Of a DNA stretch of 15,540 nucleotides, positions 1-7,593 are shown piece after piece. Source of the DNA: an uncultured Succiniclasticum sp. (GTDB lineage Bacteria; Bacillota; Negativicutes; Acidaminococcales; Acidaminococcaceae). The notes below the pieces were generated by a model that was not told the origin of the DNA, did no database searches, and worked only from the letters and a program-made list of their open reading frames with translations. The stretch lies in assembly GCA_900544275.1 (NCBI GenBank), contig UQUU01000016.1:1-15540 (forward strand), read 5' to 3'. Each line of letters starts with the position of its first letter. Within the stretch, counting starts at the first letter, position 1. The position numbers and the translations under genes were made by a program.

Positions 1-40
1 TGGAAGCGGCCCGGGAGGATAGATTATTGCCGGTAGGAAA

Positions 41-78
41 CCGCACTGCAGAGAAAATATCCGCAGTGCGGTTTTTTT
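41..78 (+). terminator. Intrinsic terminator of the upstream gene
   Basis: A 9-bp perfect stem (41-49 with 63-71, CCGCACTGC/GCAGTGCGG) is followed directly by seven T residues (72-78). It ends a transcript entering from the left and isolates dapF from it. The gene that it serves lies almost wholly outside the window. Confidence 0.9.
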
Positions 79-97
79 ATCCTCGAATCTTCTATCC

Positions 98-126
98 TTG
101 TAGTTTGTGCTTAAAAACGGTATAAT
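98..126 (+). promoter_or_regulatory. Sigma-70-type promoter for dapF
   Basis: A TTGTAG -35 element (98-103) and a perfect TATAAT -10 element (121-126) are separated by 17 bases. They lie just after the upstream terminator and about 90 bases before the dapF start, so dapF has its own promoter. Confidence 0.7.
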
Positions 127-213
127 AATTACATAAATATCAGGCATAGTAAACGTAACGGCTCGCAAGATTACAGAAAAATAATTACTATGCAAAGGGT
201 GGAGGAAGGCGGA

Positions 214-1128
214 ATGAAATTTAAATTTACTAAAATGCACGGGTGCGGGAATGACTACGTGTATGTGAATTGTACGGAGTGGGAAATGTCCAATCCTGCT
301 GTCGTAGCACGTTATGTGAGTAAATATCATTTTGGAATCGGCAGTGATGGTTTAATTTTAATTTGTCCGTCAGAAACAGCGGATTTTAAGATGCGCATGT
401 TTAACGCGGACGGCTCGGAAGGGAGAATGTGCGGGAACGGGATCCGTTGTGTGGCAAAATATGTCTACGATCATAAATTAACCGAAAAAAATCCGGTAAT
501 GATAGAAACATTGGCAGGAATTAAAAAAATTGATCTGACAATAGAAAATGAAAAAGTAGTTGAAGCCCGGGTAGACATGGGGGAACCGGAGATTCGTCCG
601 AGAAAAATACCCATGATCACAGACCACTACATTTTTGTGGATCAGTCCCTTGTGTTAAAAGAAACGACGATTGTCGGGACCGATAAGAAAACGTACAAAG
701 AGAAAATCTATTATAATGGTACGGCAGTTGCTATGGGCAACCCGCATTTCGTAGTTTTTGTAAAAGATGTGGATGCCCTTGATCTTTCCGTATTGGGACC
801 GCAGTTTGAGCACCATAAATTGTTTCCGGAAGGCGTCAATACGGAATTTGTTCAGATTATTGACGAGAATACGGTCAAATTCCGCGTCTGGGAACGCGGC
901 AGCGGCGAGACCCTGGCCTGCGGTACAGGGGCCTGTGCGGTAAACTACGCCTGCATGCGTTTGCATAAGGCAGGGGCAATGGATAAACCGCTGAATGTGC
1001 AGGCCAGAGGAGGCTTGCTTAAAGTTACATACGAAACGGAATCCAATCACATTTTCTTACAGGGGCCGGCGACGGAAGTATTTCATGGTGAAATAGAGAT
1101 ACCGGAAGAGGAACTGGAAGCTTTGTGA
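214..1128 (+). CDS. dapF: Diaminopimelate epimerase
   Basis: DapF interconverts LL- and meso-diaminopimelate in the cytoplasm, the last step before lysine and the source of the peptidoglycan cross-linking residue. The two catalytic cysteines are visible: C73 in MCGNGIRC and C236 in LACGTGAC. The N-terminal MHGCGNDY and central MGNPHFV blocks are also family hallmarks. ATG 214 is chosen over the in-frame ATG 190 because GGAGG at 201-205 sits at good distance only from 214, and the family usually starts at this MKFxK segment. The product is 304 residues, somewhat longer than the roughly 275 of E. coli DapF, with the extra length around residues 130-170. The gene stands alone, with a promoter upstream and a noncoding gap downstream, not in a lysine operon. 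Confidence 0.96.
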   Translation: MKFKFTKMHGCGNDYVYVNCTEWEMSNPAVVARYVSKYHFGIGSDGLILICPSETADFKMRMFNADGSEGRMCGNGIRCVAKYVYDHKLTEKNPVMIETLAGIKKIDLTIENEKVVEARVDMGEPEIRPRKIPMITDHYIFVDQSLVLKETTIVGTDKKTYKEKIYYNGTAVAMGNPHFVVFVKDVDALDLSVLGPQFEHHKLFPEGVNTEFVQIIDENTVKFRVWERGSGETLACGTGACAVNYACMRLHKAGAMDKPLNVQARGGLLKVTYETESNHIFLQGPATEVFHGEIEIPEEELEAL

Positions 1129-1196
1129 TCCTTCCGATTAAACTGCCTTCAGGTAGCGGCGAAATCAATCAGTCTCATAATACCTGGGAAGGAGAA

Positions 1197-1221
1197 ATTT
1201 TCGGCAAAATGTCGTTTTTTT
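1197..1221 (+). terminator. Possible weak terminator after dapF
   Basis: A short A/T stem (ATTTT 1197-1201 with AAAAT 1206-1210, loop CGGC) is followed by GTCG and a run of seven T (1215-1221). The stem is weak, so termination here is only plausible. Confidence 0.3.
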
Positions 1222-1236
1222 GTCAAATTTATAGTG

Positions 1237-1242
1237 TATAAT
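1237..1242 (+). promoter_or_regulatory. Candidate -10 element upstream of the small secreted protein gene
   Basis: A perfect TATAAT lies about 125 bases before the start at 1367. No good -35 is found at 16-18 bases: TTGTCA at 1220-1225 is only 11 bases away. The promoter call is therefore tentative. If real, the mRNA would have a leader of about 115 bases. Confidence 0.35.
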
Positions 1243-1366
1243 ATTTTTTGTAGACAGGCCGAACACAGATATTGTGAAGACAAATTGTAAAATAGCAGGT
1301 AGTTTGTGTAAAGGACTGGTTGAGCTACAACAAAAGGAAGATGGAAGGACGCGGGAGGTATAAAAG

Positions 1367-1798
1367 ATGAAGAAAATTTTATTACTGGTGATGGCAATGA
1401 TGCTGAGTTTTTCGGCAATGTGCTTTGCCAGTGACGGAGCCGACCTGGATGCGGAAGCGAAGATCATGGACCAGTTTCTCAGCGGTAAAGACTACAAAAA
1501 AGTGGTTGGCTACATGGACCCGGAATGGGCCAAAAACTTTTCGGAAGAACAGTATAAGAATATGTTCGCCAGCATGGATAAAGAGCTGGGAAAACTGCTG
1601 GGAAAAGACCTGCGTGTATTCCAAATGATCAAGGACGGCAATATCCTGCGCTATGCCGCAAAATATGAAAAGGCTCCTTTAATGGAAATGATTGCCGTGT
1701 TTAAAAATGTAAATGGAAAAATCACGATGTTGCAATTTATGGTATTAGACCCTAATGAAGGGCAGAACAAAGAACAGGAAAATAAACCTAAAAAATAA
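1367..1798 (+). CDS. Small secreted protein of unknown function
   Basis: The 143-residue product opens with a classical Sec signal peptide: MKK, a hydrophobic stretch at residues 4-20, and a likely signal peptidase I site after A21 (CFA/SD). Cys19 is not in a proper lipobox (SAMC), so a lipoprotein is less likely. The mature part is charged, mostly helical, and shaped like the small DUF3887/DUF4019-type secreted domains: a helix with 'FLSGKDYKKVVGYMDPEWAKNFS', then a strand-rich second half. The family match is by eye only and no function can be assigned. The C-terminus is a Lys/Glu/Asn-rich tail. GGAGG at 1354-1358 fixes the start. A strong terminator follows at 1809, so the gene appears monocistronic. 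Confidence 0.8.
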   Translation: MKKILLLVMAMMLSFSAMCFASDGADLDAEAKIMDQFLSGKDYKKVVGYMDPEWAKNFSEEQYKNMFASMDKELGKLLGKDLRVFQMIKDGNILRYAAKYEKAPLMEMIAVFKNVNGKITMLQFMVLDPNEGQNKEQENKPKK

Positions 1799-1808
1799 AT
1801 AAGCATAG

Positions 1809-1836
1809 CCGGGCAGGGGAACCTGTCCGGTTTTTT
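1809..1836 (+). terminator. Intrinsic terminator after the secreted-protein gene
   Basis: A 9-bp stem (1809-1817 with 1822-1830, one G-U pair) is closed by a GGAA tetraloop and followed by six T (1831-1836). It ends only 26 bases before the ATPase gene at 1863. Confidence 0.92.
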
Positions 1837-1862
1837 GCAAAGAGAGGCAAGGGGCGCGGCTT

Positions 1863-3212
1863 ATGTATATCAATAAAATACGACTCCGGAATTTTCGTTG
1901 TTACACAGATTTTACCATACGTTTTGAGCCAAGACTCACAGTGATAGTCGCGGAAAACGGAAAAGGCAAGACGGCGATTTTAGATGGTTTGGTAGTGGCA
2001 ATGGCTCCGTTCCTTTCTGCTTTTCCGGGCAGCAAGGTGCGCAATTTTCAGTTTCATGATGTGCGTATGGTGTTGGACGTTCCGGCGGAAGGCAAAGAGT
2101 TAGGCGTACAGAGGATGAAATATCTGCTGCCGGTATCGTTGGAAGCAGAAGGGGTAAACAATGCCAATAAAATGTTTTCCTGGGAAAGAGAGCTGAAAAC
2201 CCTGAAAGGCCGTACATCCTCTGCCCGGGCGAAGGTCCTGTCCGATTATGGCAGGCGTTTGGCATTATCCTTAAATCAGCCGGGAGATGAAAAAATTATT
2301 CTGCCGGTATTGGGCTACTACGGTACAACCCGTATGTGGAATGACAGTTCCCTGCTCAAGGGGAAAGACATCGATTTGTCTCGCAGCAGCGGCTATGTGG
2401 AATGTCTGGAGCCCAGCGGCTCTTACAATACTTTTGGTCAGTGGTTCCGCTATGCATCGGAAAGCGAACTGGAGTATGACCGCATTATCGCGGAAAAACA
2501 ACTGCCTGACAAAAACCCGTACAGAGATATTCTTAACGCAGTGAGAAAAGCAATTATAGAATGTATTGGCAGCATGGGCTGGACCGACTTAAAATATAGT
2601 TTTGCCGCACAGAACCTGTTGCTCTGCCATCCGCAAAAAGGCGAACTGCCTTTGGAGGCGATGAGCGACGGAGCACGGAGCGTGATCAGTATGGCGGCTG
2701 ATATCGCCTATCGTATGGCCCGCCTGAACCCGGATCTGGGAGAAAATGTGGCGTTGCAAACGCCGGGGGTAGTTTTAATCGATGAGGTGGATATGCATCT
2801 GCATCCTTCCTGGCAGCAAACCGTGATCAACGACCTGACCGGAGCCTTTCCCTTGGTGCAGTTTATTGTCACCACCCACAGCCCTCAGCTCTTGACCAGC
2901 GTACCGCCGGAATCTATCCGCATTTTGCGTTGGGAAGGGGATGCCGTTGCTATCGAGGAGCCGGTCTTTGCCCTGGGGGCAGAAAGCAGCCAGTTGTTAC
3001 GCGATATCCAACGGGTGGAGAGCCGACCCCTGTCGGTGCCTATCGTCAAGGATTTGCAGCGCTATCTTCAGTTGGTATGTGACGATCAGTGGGATTCGGA
3101 AGAGGCGTTAGCCCTGCGGAAAAAGCTGGATCTTTGGTCGAAAGGGCGGGAACCCGCTCTGATTCGGGCGGATATGGATATCCGTTTACGGCGTTTCCGT
3201 AGGAAAAAGTGA
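1863..3212 (+). CDS. ptuA: AAA/ABC-type ATPase, PtuA-like (Septu-type anti-phage system)
   Basis: This 449-residue protein is a RecF/SMC-like ATPase without a long coiled coil. The N-terminus (INKIRLRNFRCY) is typical of the AAA_21/AAA_23 group. Walker A is AENGKGKT (30-37, first Gly replaced by Ala). The ABC-like signature is MSDGARS (267-273), Walker B is VVLIDEVD (303-310, D307/E308) and the H-loop is TTHSP (H339 in 337-341). The HNH gene starts ten bases after its stop, so the two form one cassette. ATPases of this size paired with a TIGR02646 HNH protein are the PtuA/PtuB pair of Septu, also found as the effector of some retrons. In that family the ATPase senses infection and controls the nuclease; this role is inferred here. 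No promoter is seen between the preceding terminator and the start. Other AAA_21 plus HNH modules cannot be excluded. Confidence 0.85.
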   Translation: MYINKIRLRNFRCYTDFTIRFEPRLTVIVAENGKGKTAILDGLVVAMAPFLSAFPGSKVRNFQFHDVRMVLDVPAEGKELGVQRMKYLLPVSLEAEGVNNANKMFSWERELKTLKGRTSSARAKVLSDYGRRLALSLNQPGDEKIILPVLGYYGTTRMWNDSSLLKGKDIDLSRSSGYVECLEPSGSYNTFGQWFRYASESELEYDRIIAEKQLPDKNPYRDILNAVRKAIIECIGSMGWTDLKYSFAAQNLLLCHPQKGELPLEAMSDGARSVISMAADIAYRMARLNPDLGENVALQTPGVVLIDEVDMHLHPSWQQTVINDLTGAFPLVQFIVTTHSPQLLTSVPPESIRILRWEGDAVAIEEPVFALGAESSQLLRDIQRVESRPLSVPIVKDLQRYLQLVCDDQWDSEEALALRKKLDLWSKGREPALIRADMDIRLRRFRRKK

Positions 3213-3222
3213 GGGGACTTCT

Positions 3223-4002
3223 GTGAAACGAGTAAGAAAAAGTGCAGAGATACCGGAGCGTCTGTTTTTCTATACGCAACTTCACCCTCATGACACTTGG
3301 GACAAATTCCATCATCGGGACAGAAACGGTTATAAGCAGGTGAAACAACAGCTCATAAAAGATCAGTACGGTCTCTGTGCTTATTGTGAGATCAGTATTC
3401 GCCTTACGGATAACGAAGATTTGGTGGATGATTTCCGAGTGGAACATTTTCACCCCAAAACAGGGACTGAAAATCACGAACATAATTATCACCTGGATTG
3501 GAATAATATGCTGGGAGCTTGTCATGGGGGCAGTCACCCTTATGTAGAAGATGCTAAATATCGCTATTCAGCGTCTAAGGAAGATCGCAGCTGTGACGTG
3601 CCCAAAGGCTGTAAATCTCTGGATACACGCATTCTCAATCCACTGGAGATCCCGGGGAATATCCGCTTGTTTAAGTACGACCCTTTTTCCGGAGAAATGC
3701 AGGTGGATGAAACGCAATGTGAAGGGAAACTGCGAAAACGGGCCAAAGTGACGATTAAGGAATTGAATTTGAACGCACCCCGTTTAAAACGTCTGCGCAA
3801 AGCGGTGCTCGATGTGCTGCAAGAACAGGTGGATGCTTCGCTGCAACAGGGAAGACCGTTGGCGTTGATTTTGTCCGAATTGGCGGAAGAACTGTTAGAT
3901 CCCGGGCAGGATGGACGTTATCCTGATTTTTTTACTGCAATCCGCTGGTTTCTGGGAGAGGCTGCAGAGGATTTTTTAAGAAAAAGGGATTTTCTTATCT
4001 AA
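3223..4002 (+). CDS. ptuB: HNH endonuclease, TIGR02646 type, PtuB-like
   Basis: The 259-residue product carries the TIGR02646-type HNH core. Cysteines are at 52 and 55 (CAYCE), EHFHPK spans 74-79 with the likely catalytic His75, and WNNMLGACHGG (93-103) provides Cys100 as a further metal ligand. A later NP motif (about 138-140, RILNP) also fits the family. HNH enzymes of this kind cut DNA with a beta-beta-alpha-metal fold. In Septu the protein is the nuclease partner of PtuA. The start is GTG 3223, placed by GAGGGGA at 3211-3217 directly over the ATPase stop codon, which suggests translational coupling. There is no reverse transcriptase or retron RNA beside it, so this looks like a stand-alone pair. 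The family assignment is firm; activity against phage is inferred. Confidence 0.87.
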   Translation: MKRVRKSAEIPERLFFYTQLHPHDTWDKFHHRDRNGYKQVKQQLIKDQYGLCAYCEISIRLTDNEDLVDDFRVEHFHPKTGTENHEHNYHLDWNNMLGACHGGSHPYVEDAKYRYSASKEDRSCDVPKGCKSLDTRILNPLEIPGNIRLFKYDPFSGEMQVDETQCEGKLRKRAKVTIKELNLNAPRLKRLRKAVLDVLQEQVDASLQQGRPLALILSELAEELLDPGQDGRYPDFFTAIRWFLGEAAEDFLRKRDFLI

Positions 4003-4041
4003 AGCCGCTAATAAGTGAGTATAGCAAAAACTTTATAAAAA

Positions 4042-4078
4042 TATGCAGGAGAGCAAAACTTCGTGATAAGGCTGCATA
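4042..4078 (+). repeat. Inverted repeat in the gap after the HNH gene
   Basis: TATGCAG (4042-4048) and CTGCATA (4072-4078) are perfect inverted copies around a 23-base loop. There is no T-run suited to termination. The rest of 4003-4238 has no convincing gene. A TAGAAT -10-like hexamer at 4146-4151 lacks a good -35. Confidence 0.3.
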
Positions 4079-4238
4079 AAAGGGAGTTGACCCGATAGAA
4101 AATAAGGGAATCGGTGTCGTTGTGGCAGGACTTTTTGCTTTTTGGTAGAATACTACTTACTTAGAATCGAATTTCGCAAACCATAGTTTCCGGTGGCAGA
4201 AATCGTGACGCAGGAATCTGGGCAAGGAGCAAGAAGGA

Positions 4239-5603
4239 ATGCTGAATACAAAAGCTTTTAAGGCATACGATCTACGGGGTATTTATCCGGAAGAAGTGAA
4301 TGAGGAACTGGCTTATCGGGTAGGAAAAGTTTTTTGCGCATTATTTGGCGCAGAAGCGGTTGTTGTAGGGCGTGATATCCGTCTGACCGGGCCCCGGCTG
4401 GTCGAAGCATTAAGTAACGGCTTGCGGGACGGGGGCGCCAATGTGATCGATATAGGCTGCTGCGGTACGGAGATGGTCTACTTTGCCACGGCCTATCTTA
4501 ATGCGGACGGTGGTATCATGATCACAGCCAGCCATAATCCGGCTTCTTACAACGGCATGAAACTGGTACGCCGGGATGCCCGGCCGGTAAGCGGTGACAC
4601 CGGGCTGCAGGAAATCGAACAGATGGTGAGAGGAGAAGATTTCCCCCATCATCTGGTGGCCGGTAAAGCCCGGGGCATATTGGCACAGCAAAATATTATG
4701 AAAGCCTACGTAGAACATTTGCTGAGTTATGTAAAGCAAAGCGAACTTCGCCCCTTGCGCATCGTAGTCAATCCGGGCAACGGTGGCGCAGGCGCGGTTT
4801 TGGATGAACTGGAAGCCAGCCTGCCTTTTGAACTGATAAAAATTAATTACGAAGCCAACGGGAACTTTCCTAACGGCGTTCCTAACCCGATGCTGGACGC
4901 ATGCAGGAAGGTCACGTCGGAAGCGGTGTTACGCCATAAAGCGGATCTGGGTATTGCCTGGGACGGAGATTTTGACCGATGCTTTTTCTGCGACGAAAAG
5001 GGAAACTTTGTGGAAGGGTATTATCTGGTGGGCCTGTTGGCTAAGGAATTTCTGCAAAAATATCCCGGCAGTAAAATCATGTATGATCCCCGCCTTATCT
5101 GGAATACGGAAGCCATTATCAAACAATATGGCGGCAAGGGAATACGCTGTAAGAGCGGCCATGCTTTTATGAAGCAGTGTATGCGGGAGAATGATGTGAT
5201 TTATGGCGGCGAAATGTCCAGCCATCATTATTTCCGTTCCTTTACCTGTTGTGACAGCGGTATGATCACCGCGTTATTGGTGACGGGGATCGTCTGCACC
5301 GCCGGTAAACAGCTATCAGAACTGGTGGGAAGCATGGAAGAAGCCTTCCCGTGCAGCGGGGAAATCAACAGAGAAGTACAAAATGGATCGCAGATCTTCG
5401 CGGTGTTGCAAGAAAAATACAGCAACGGTTCCTTAGATACGCTGGATGGATTGAGCATAGCTTTCTCTGATTGGCGTTTTAATCTGCGTGCCTCGAATAC
5501 AGAGCCGGTGATCCGGTTAAATGTAGAGACCCGCGGCGACAGAGAGCTGCTGAAAGAAAAGACAGAAGAGTTATTACAACTGATTGGAGGTAACCCGGCT
5601 TGA
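4239..5603 (+). CDS. Phosphoglucomutase / phosphomannomutase
   Basis: This alpha-D-phosphohexomutase moves phosphate between C6 and C1 of glucose or mannose, giving the hexose-1-phosphate used by the next gene product. All four active-site loops are present: the phosphoserine loop ITASHNP (S98), the Mg-binding DGDFDR (D242, D244, D246), the sugar-binding GEMSSHHY (E325, S327), and the phosphate-binding RASNTEP (417-423). The GEMS sequence is typical of bifunctional PMM/PGM enzymes of the AlgC/ManB type. Length (454) is normal. An AAGGAG box at 4224-4229 precedes ATG 4239. The stop overlaps the galU start, so the two are translated together. Glucose versus mannose preference cannot be read from sequence alone; the galU/galE context favours Glc-1-P supply. 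Confidence 0.93.
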   Translation: MLNTKAFKAYDLRGIYPEEVNEELAYRVGKVFCALFGAEAVVVGRDIRLTGPRLVEALSNGLRDGGANVIDIGCCGTEMVYFATAYLNADGGIMITASHNPASYNGMKLVRRDARPVSGDTGLQEIEQMVRGEDFPHHLVAGKARGILAQQNIMKAYVEHLLSYVKQSELRPLRIVVNPGNGGAGAVLDELEASLPFELIKINYEANGNFPNGVPNPMLDACRKVTSEAVLRHKADLGIAWDGDFDRCFFCDEKGNFVEGYYLVGLLAKEFLQKYPGSKIMYDPRLIWNTEAIIKQYGGKGIRCKSGHAFMKQCMRENDVIYGGEMSSHHYFRSFTCCDSGMITALLVTGIVCTAGKQLSELVGSMEEAFPCSGEINREVQNGSQIFAVLQEKYSNGSLDTLDGLSIAFSDWRFNLRASNTEPVIRLNVETRGDRELLKEKTEELLQLIGGNPA

Positions 5604-6490
5604 GTACAAATTTTAAGAAAATTACCCGTGCGGTGATTCCGGCAGCAGGACTGGGGACCCGCTTTTTACCGGCGACGAAGGCTACACCGAAAGAAATGCT
5701 GCCTATCGTAGATAAGCCTACGATTCAATACATTGTGGAAGAAGCGTTGGCCAGTGGCATTGAAGATATTCTGATCATTACGGGGCGGAGCAAACGGGCC
5801 ATTGAAGATCATTTTGACCGCAGTATCGAACTGGAGCTTAACCTGGAAGAAAAAAAGAAAGAAGAACTTTTGCGCATGGTTCGTTCCATTTCTGATATCC
5901 GGGTCCACTATATTCGGCAAAAAGAGCCTCGCGGTTTGGGGCATGCGATTTTATGCGCGAAACAGTTCATTGGTAATGAACCGTTTGCCGTGATGTTGGG
6001 GGATGACGTGGTTTATAATCCGGAGCAGCCTGCCTTGCGTCAGTTGATGTCCGTGTATGAAAAAACCGGCGCTTCGGTATTGGGCGTACAAAAAGTACCC
6101 CATGAAAAGGTGTCTTCTTATGGAGTCGTAGCTGTTCGGGGGACCGAGGATCCCCGTTTATTTGCCGTAGCGGATATGGTGGAAAAACCTCCGGTAGAAG
6201 AGGCTCCCTCTGATTATGCCGTGTTAGGCAGATATGTCATTACACCGGAGATCTTCTCTATCCTGGAGCATACGGAACCGGGCGCCGGCAATGAGATCCA
6301 GCTTACGGACGGTCTGCGGGCTTTAGGAAAGATTCAGCCTATGTATGCCTATGATTTTGCCGGTCGGCGTTATGATGTGGGGGATAAGGAGGGCTTTTTG
6401 GAGGCGACCGTGGAGTATGCCCTGCGGGATGCGGAACTGAAAGACGGTTTCCTGCAATATTTGAAAGGAATCGTGGCGCAAGAAGGATAA
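5600..6490 (+). CDS. galU: UTP-glucose-1-phosphate uridylyltransferase
   Basis: GalU joins UTP and glucose-1-phosphate to UDP-glucose, the central activated sugar for envelope glycans. The nucleotide-binding signature AAGLGTRFLPATKATPKEMLP (residues 15-35) is diagnostic. VDKPTIQY, MLGDDVVY and the NEIQLTDGL block towards the C-terminus complete the family pattern. Length (296) is normal. The start is TTG at 5600, inside the mutase stop (TTGA), with GGAGG at 5586-5590 ten bases upstream. This arrangement implies termination-reinitiation coupling. The mutase makes its substrate and GalE, next downstream, uses its product. Confidence 0.96.
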   Translation: MSTNFKKITRAVIPAAGLGTRFLPATKATPKEMLPIVDKPTIQYIVEEALASGIEDILIITGRSKRAIEDHFDRSIELELNLEEKKKEELLRMVRSISDIRVHYIRQKEPRGLGHAILCAKQFIGNEPFAVMLGDDVVYNPEQPALRQLMSVYEKTGASVLGVQKVPHEKVSSYGVVAVRGTEDPRLFAVADMVEKPPVEEAPSDYAVLGRYVITPEIFSILEHTEPGAGNEIQLTDGLRALGKIQPMYAYDFAGRRYDVGDKEGFLEATVEYALRDAELKDGFLQYLKGIVAQEG

Positions 6491-6500
6491 TTCTGAAGGC

Positions 6501-6517
6501 GTTGCAGTGTGTGCAAC
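6501..6517 (+). repeat. Short perfect hairpin between galU and galE
   Basis: GTTGCA (6501-6506) and TGCAAC (6512-6517) pair around a 5-base loop, ten bases after the galU stop and before the galE ribosome binding site. No T-run follows, so it is not a terminator. It could stabilise or process the mRNA. Confidence 0.35.
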
Positions 6518-6543
6518 ACGTAAAGAGAGGATGGCAATCTTAC

Positions 6544-7539
6544 ATGAATATTTTAGTGACAGGGGGTGCCGGGTACATCGGTTCCCATGCGGTTCGCGCG
6601 TTGGCGGAGACCGCGAATCTGACACCTATCGTATATGATAATTTTTCCACCGGACATCCGGAAGCAGTCTCGGACAAGGTGCAGCTGATCACCGGCGATA
6701 TCCATGATGTGCAGTTCCTGAAGCATATCATGGGGGAATATGAAATTGACGGCGTCATTCATTTCGCGGCTTCTTCCCAGGTGGGGGAATCCATGACCGA
6801 CCCCGCGAAATATTATTACAATAACGTATCGGGCACCTTGCATCTGTTGGTAGCCATGCATGAAGCAGGGGTGGATAATCTGGTATTTTCTTCTACGGCG
6901 GCGGTGTACGGAGAACCGGAAAAAACGCCGATCGAAGAAGATTTTCCTACGGTACCTACGAATGTGTACGGCCGGACCAAGCTGATGATCGAAACCATGC
7001 TGAAGGACTTTACTATGGCATACGGCATGAAGTATGTGGCGCTGCGTTATTTTAATGCCGCCGGCGCCTCGTTGGATGGGGTGATCGGAGAAGATCATAA
7101 TCCGGAAACCCATTTGATTCCTCTGATCTTAAAAACAGCGCAGGGTGTGCGGGATCATATTTCTATTTTTGGCACGGATTATCCGACGCCGGACGGGACC
7201 TGCCTGCGGGATTATATTCATGTGGTGGATCTGGCCGATGCGCATGTGCTGGCGTTGCAGTATCTGCTCCGGGGCGGCCGGAGTGATGTGTTTAATCTGG
7301 GCAGCGAGGCCGGCTTTAGTGTCCGTGAGATCATTGAGGAAGCTAAAAAAGTGACCGGCATCGATTTTCGGGTGGAAGAAGAAACAAGAAGAGCCGGGGA
7401 TCCGGCGGTACTCATCGCATCCAGCGCTAAATGTAAAAAGGTGTTGGGCTGGCAGCCAAAGCACAGCAATACTTCGGAGATCATCGCCAGTGCCTGGCAG
7501 TGGCATAAAGCGCATCCGTATGGATATGAGAAGTTATAA
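6544..7539 (+). CDS. galE: UDP-glucose 4-epimerase
   Basis: GalE interconverts UDP-glucose and UDP-galactose with tightly bound NAD. The Rossmann motif is GGAGYIGS (7-14). The catalytic pair is in YGRTK (Y142, K146). The Ser124-equivalent of the E. coli enzyme is a Thr (T118 in FSSTAAVYG), a common acceptable change. The N-terminal YDNFSTGH and later RYFNAAGA are classical. From ATG 6544 the product is 331 residues, the usual size. A longer reading from TTG 6502 is rejected because the Rossmann strand should begin at the first residues. The GAGAGG box (6525-6530) is 13 bases from the ATG, a rather long spacing. With the mutase and galU upstream it completes a UDP-hexose supply unit. Confidence 0.96.
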   Translation: MNILVTGGAGYIGSHAVRALAETANLTPIVYDNFSTGHPEAVSDKVQLITGDIHDVQFLKHIMGEYEIDGVIHFAASSQVGESMTDPAKYYYNNVSGTLHLLVAMHEAGVDNLVFSSTAAVYGEPEKTPIEEDFPTVPTNVYGRTKLMIETMLKDFTMAYGMKYVALRYFNAAGASLDGVIGEDHNPETHLIPLILKTAQGVRDHISIFGTDYPTPDGTCLRDYIHVVDLADAHVLALQYLLRGGRSDVFNLGSEAGFSVREIIEEAKKVTGIDFRVEEETRRAGDPAVLIASSAKCKKVLGWQPKHSNTSEIIASAWQWHKAHPYGYEKL

Positions 7540-7593
7540 CGCAATAAAAGTAAGGAATATAATATAAGACAGGTAAGTGGTGGAACAAGACTC

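Noticed and set aside
1..36. Possible end of an upstream gene before the first terminator
   Set aside because: All three + frames give short tails (stops at 20-22, 34-36 and 121-123). Nothing recognisable decides between them, so no coding feature is given.
3046..3537. Open frame of 163 codons on the - strand across the ATPase/HNH junction
   Set aside because: Both + strand genes have full family motifs through this stretch, and no start signal supports the reverse frame.
4087..4151. Promoter for the mutase operon (TTGACC at 4087, TAGAAT at 4146)
   Set aside because: The two hexamers are not at a workable distance from each other and neither has a good partner, so no promoter is called.
1799..4238. 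Retron (reverse transcriptase and msr/msd RNA) with the PtuA/PtuB-like pair
   Set aside because: There is no reverse transcriptase gene on either side, and the flanking gaps (1799-1862, 4003-4238) show no fold expected of a retron RNA.
6553..7113. Open frame of 186 codons on the - strand
   Set aside because: It lies wholly opposite galE, has no ribosome site or family resemblance, and its His/Arg-rich composition is what the antisense of a real gene gives.
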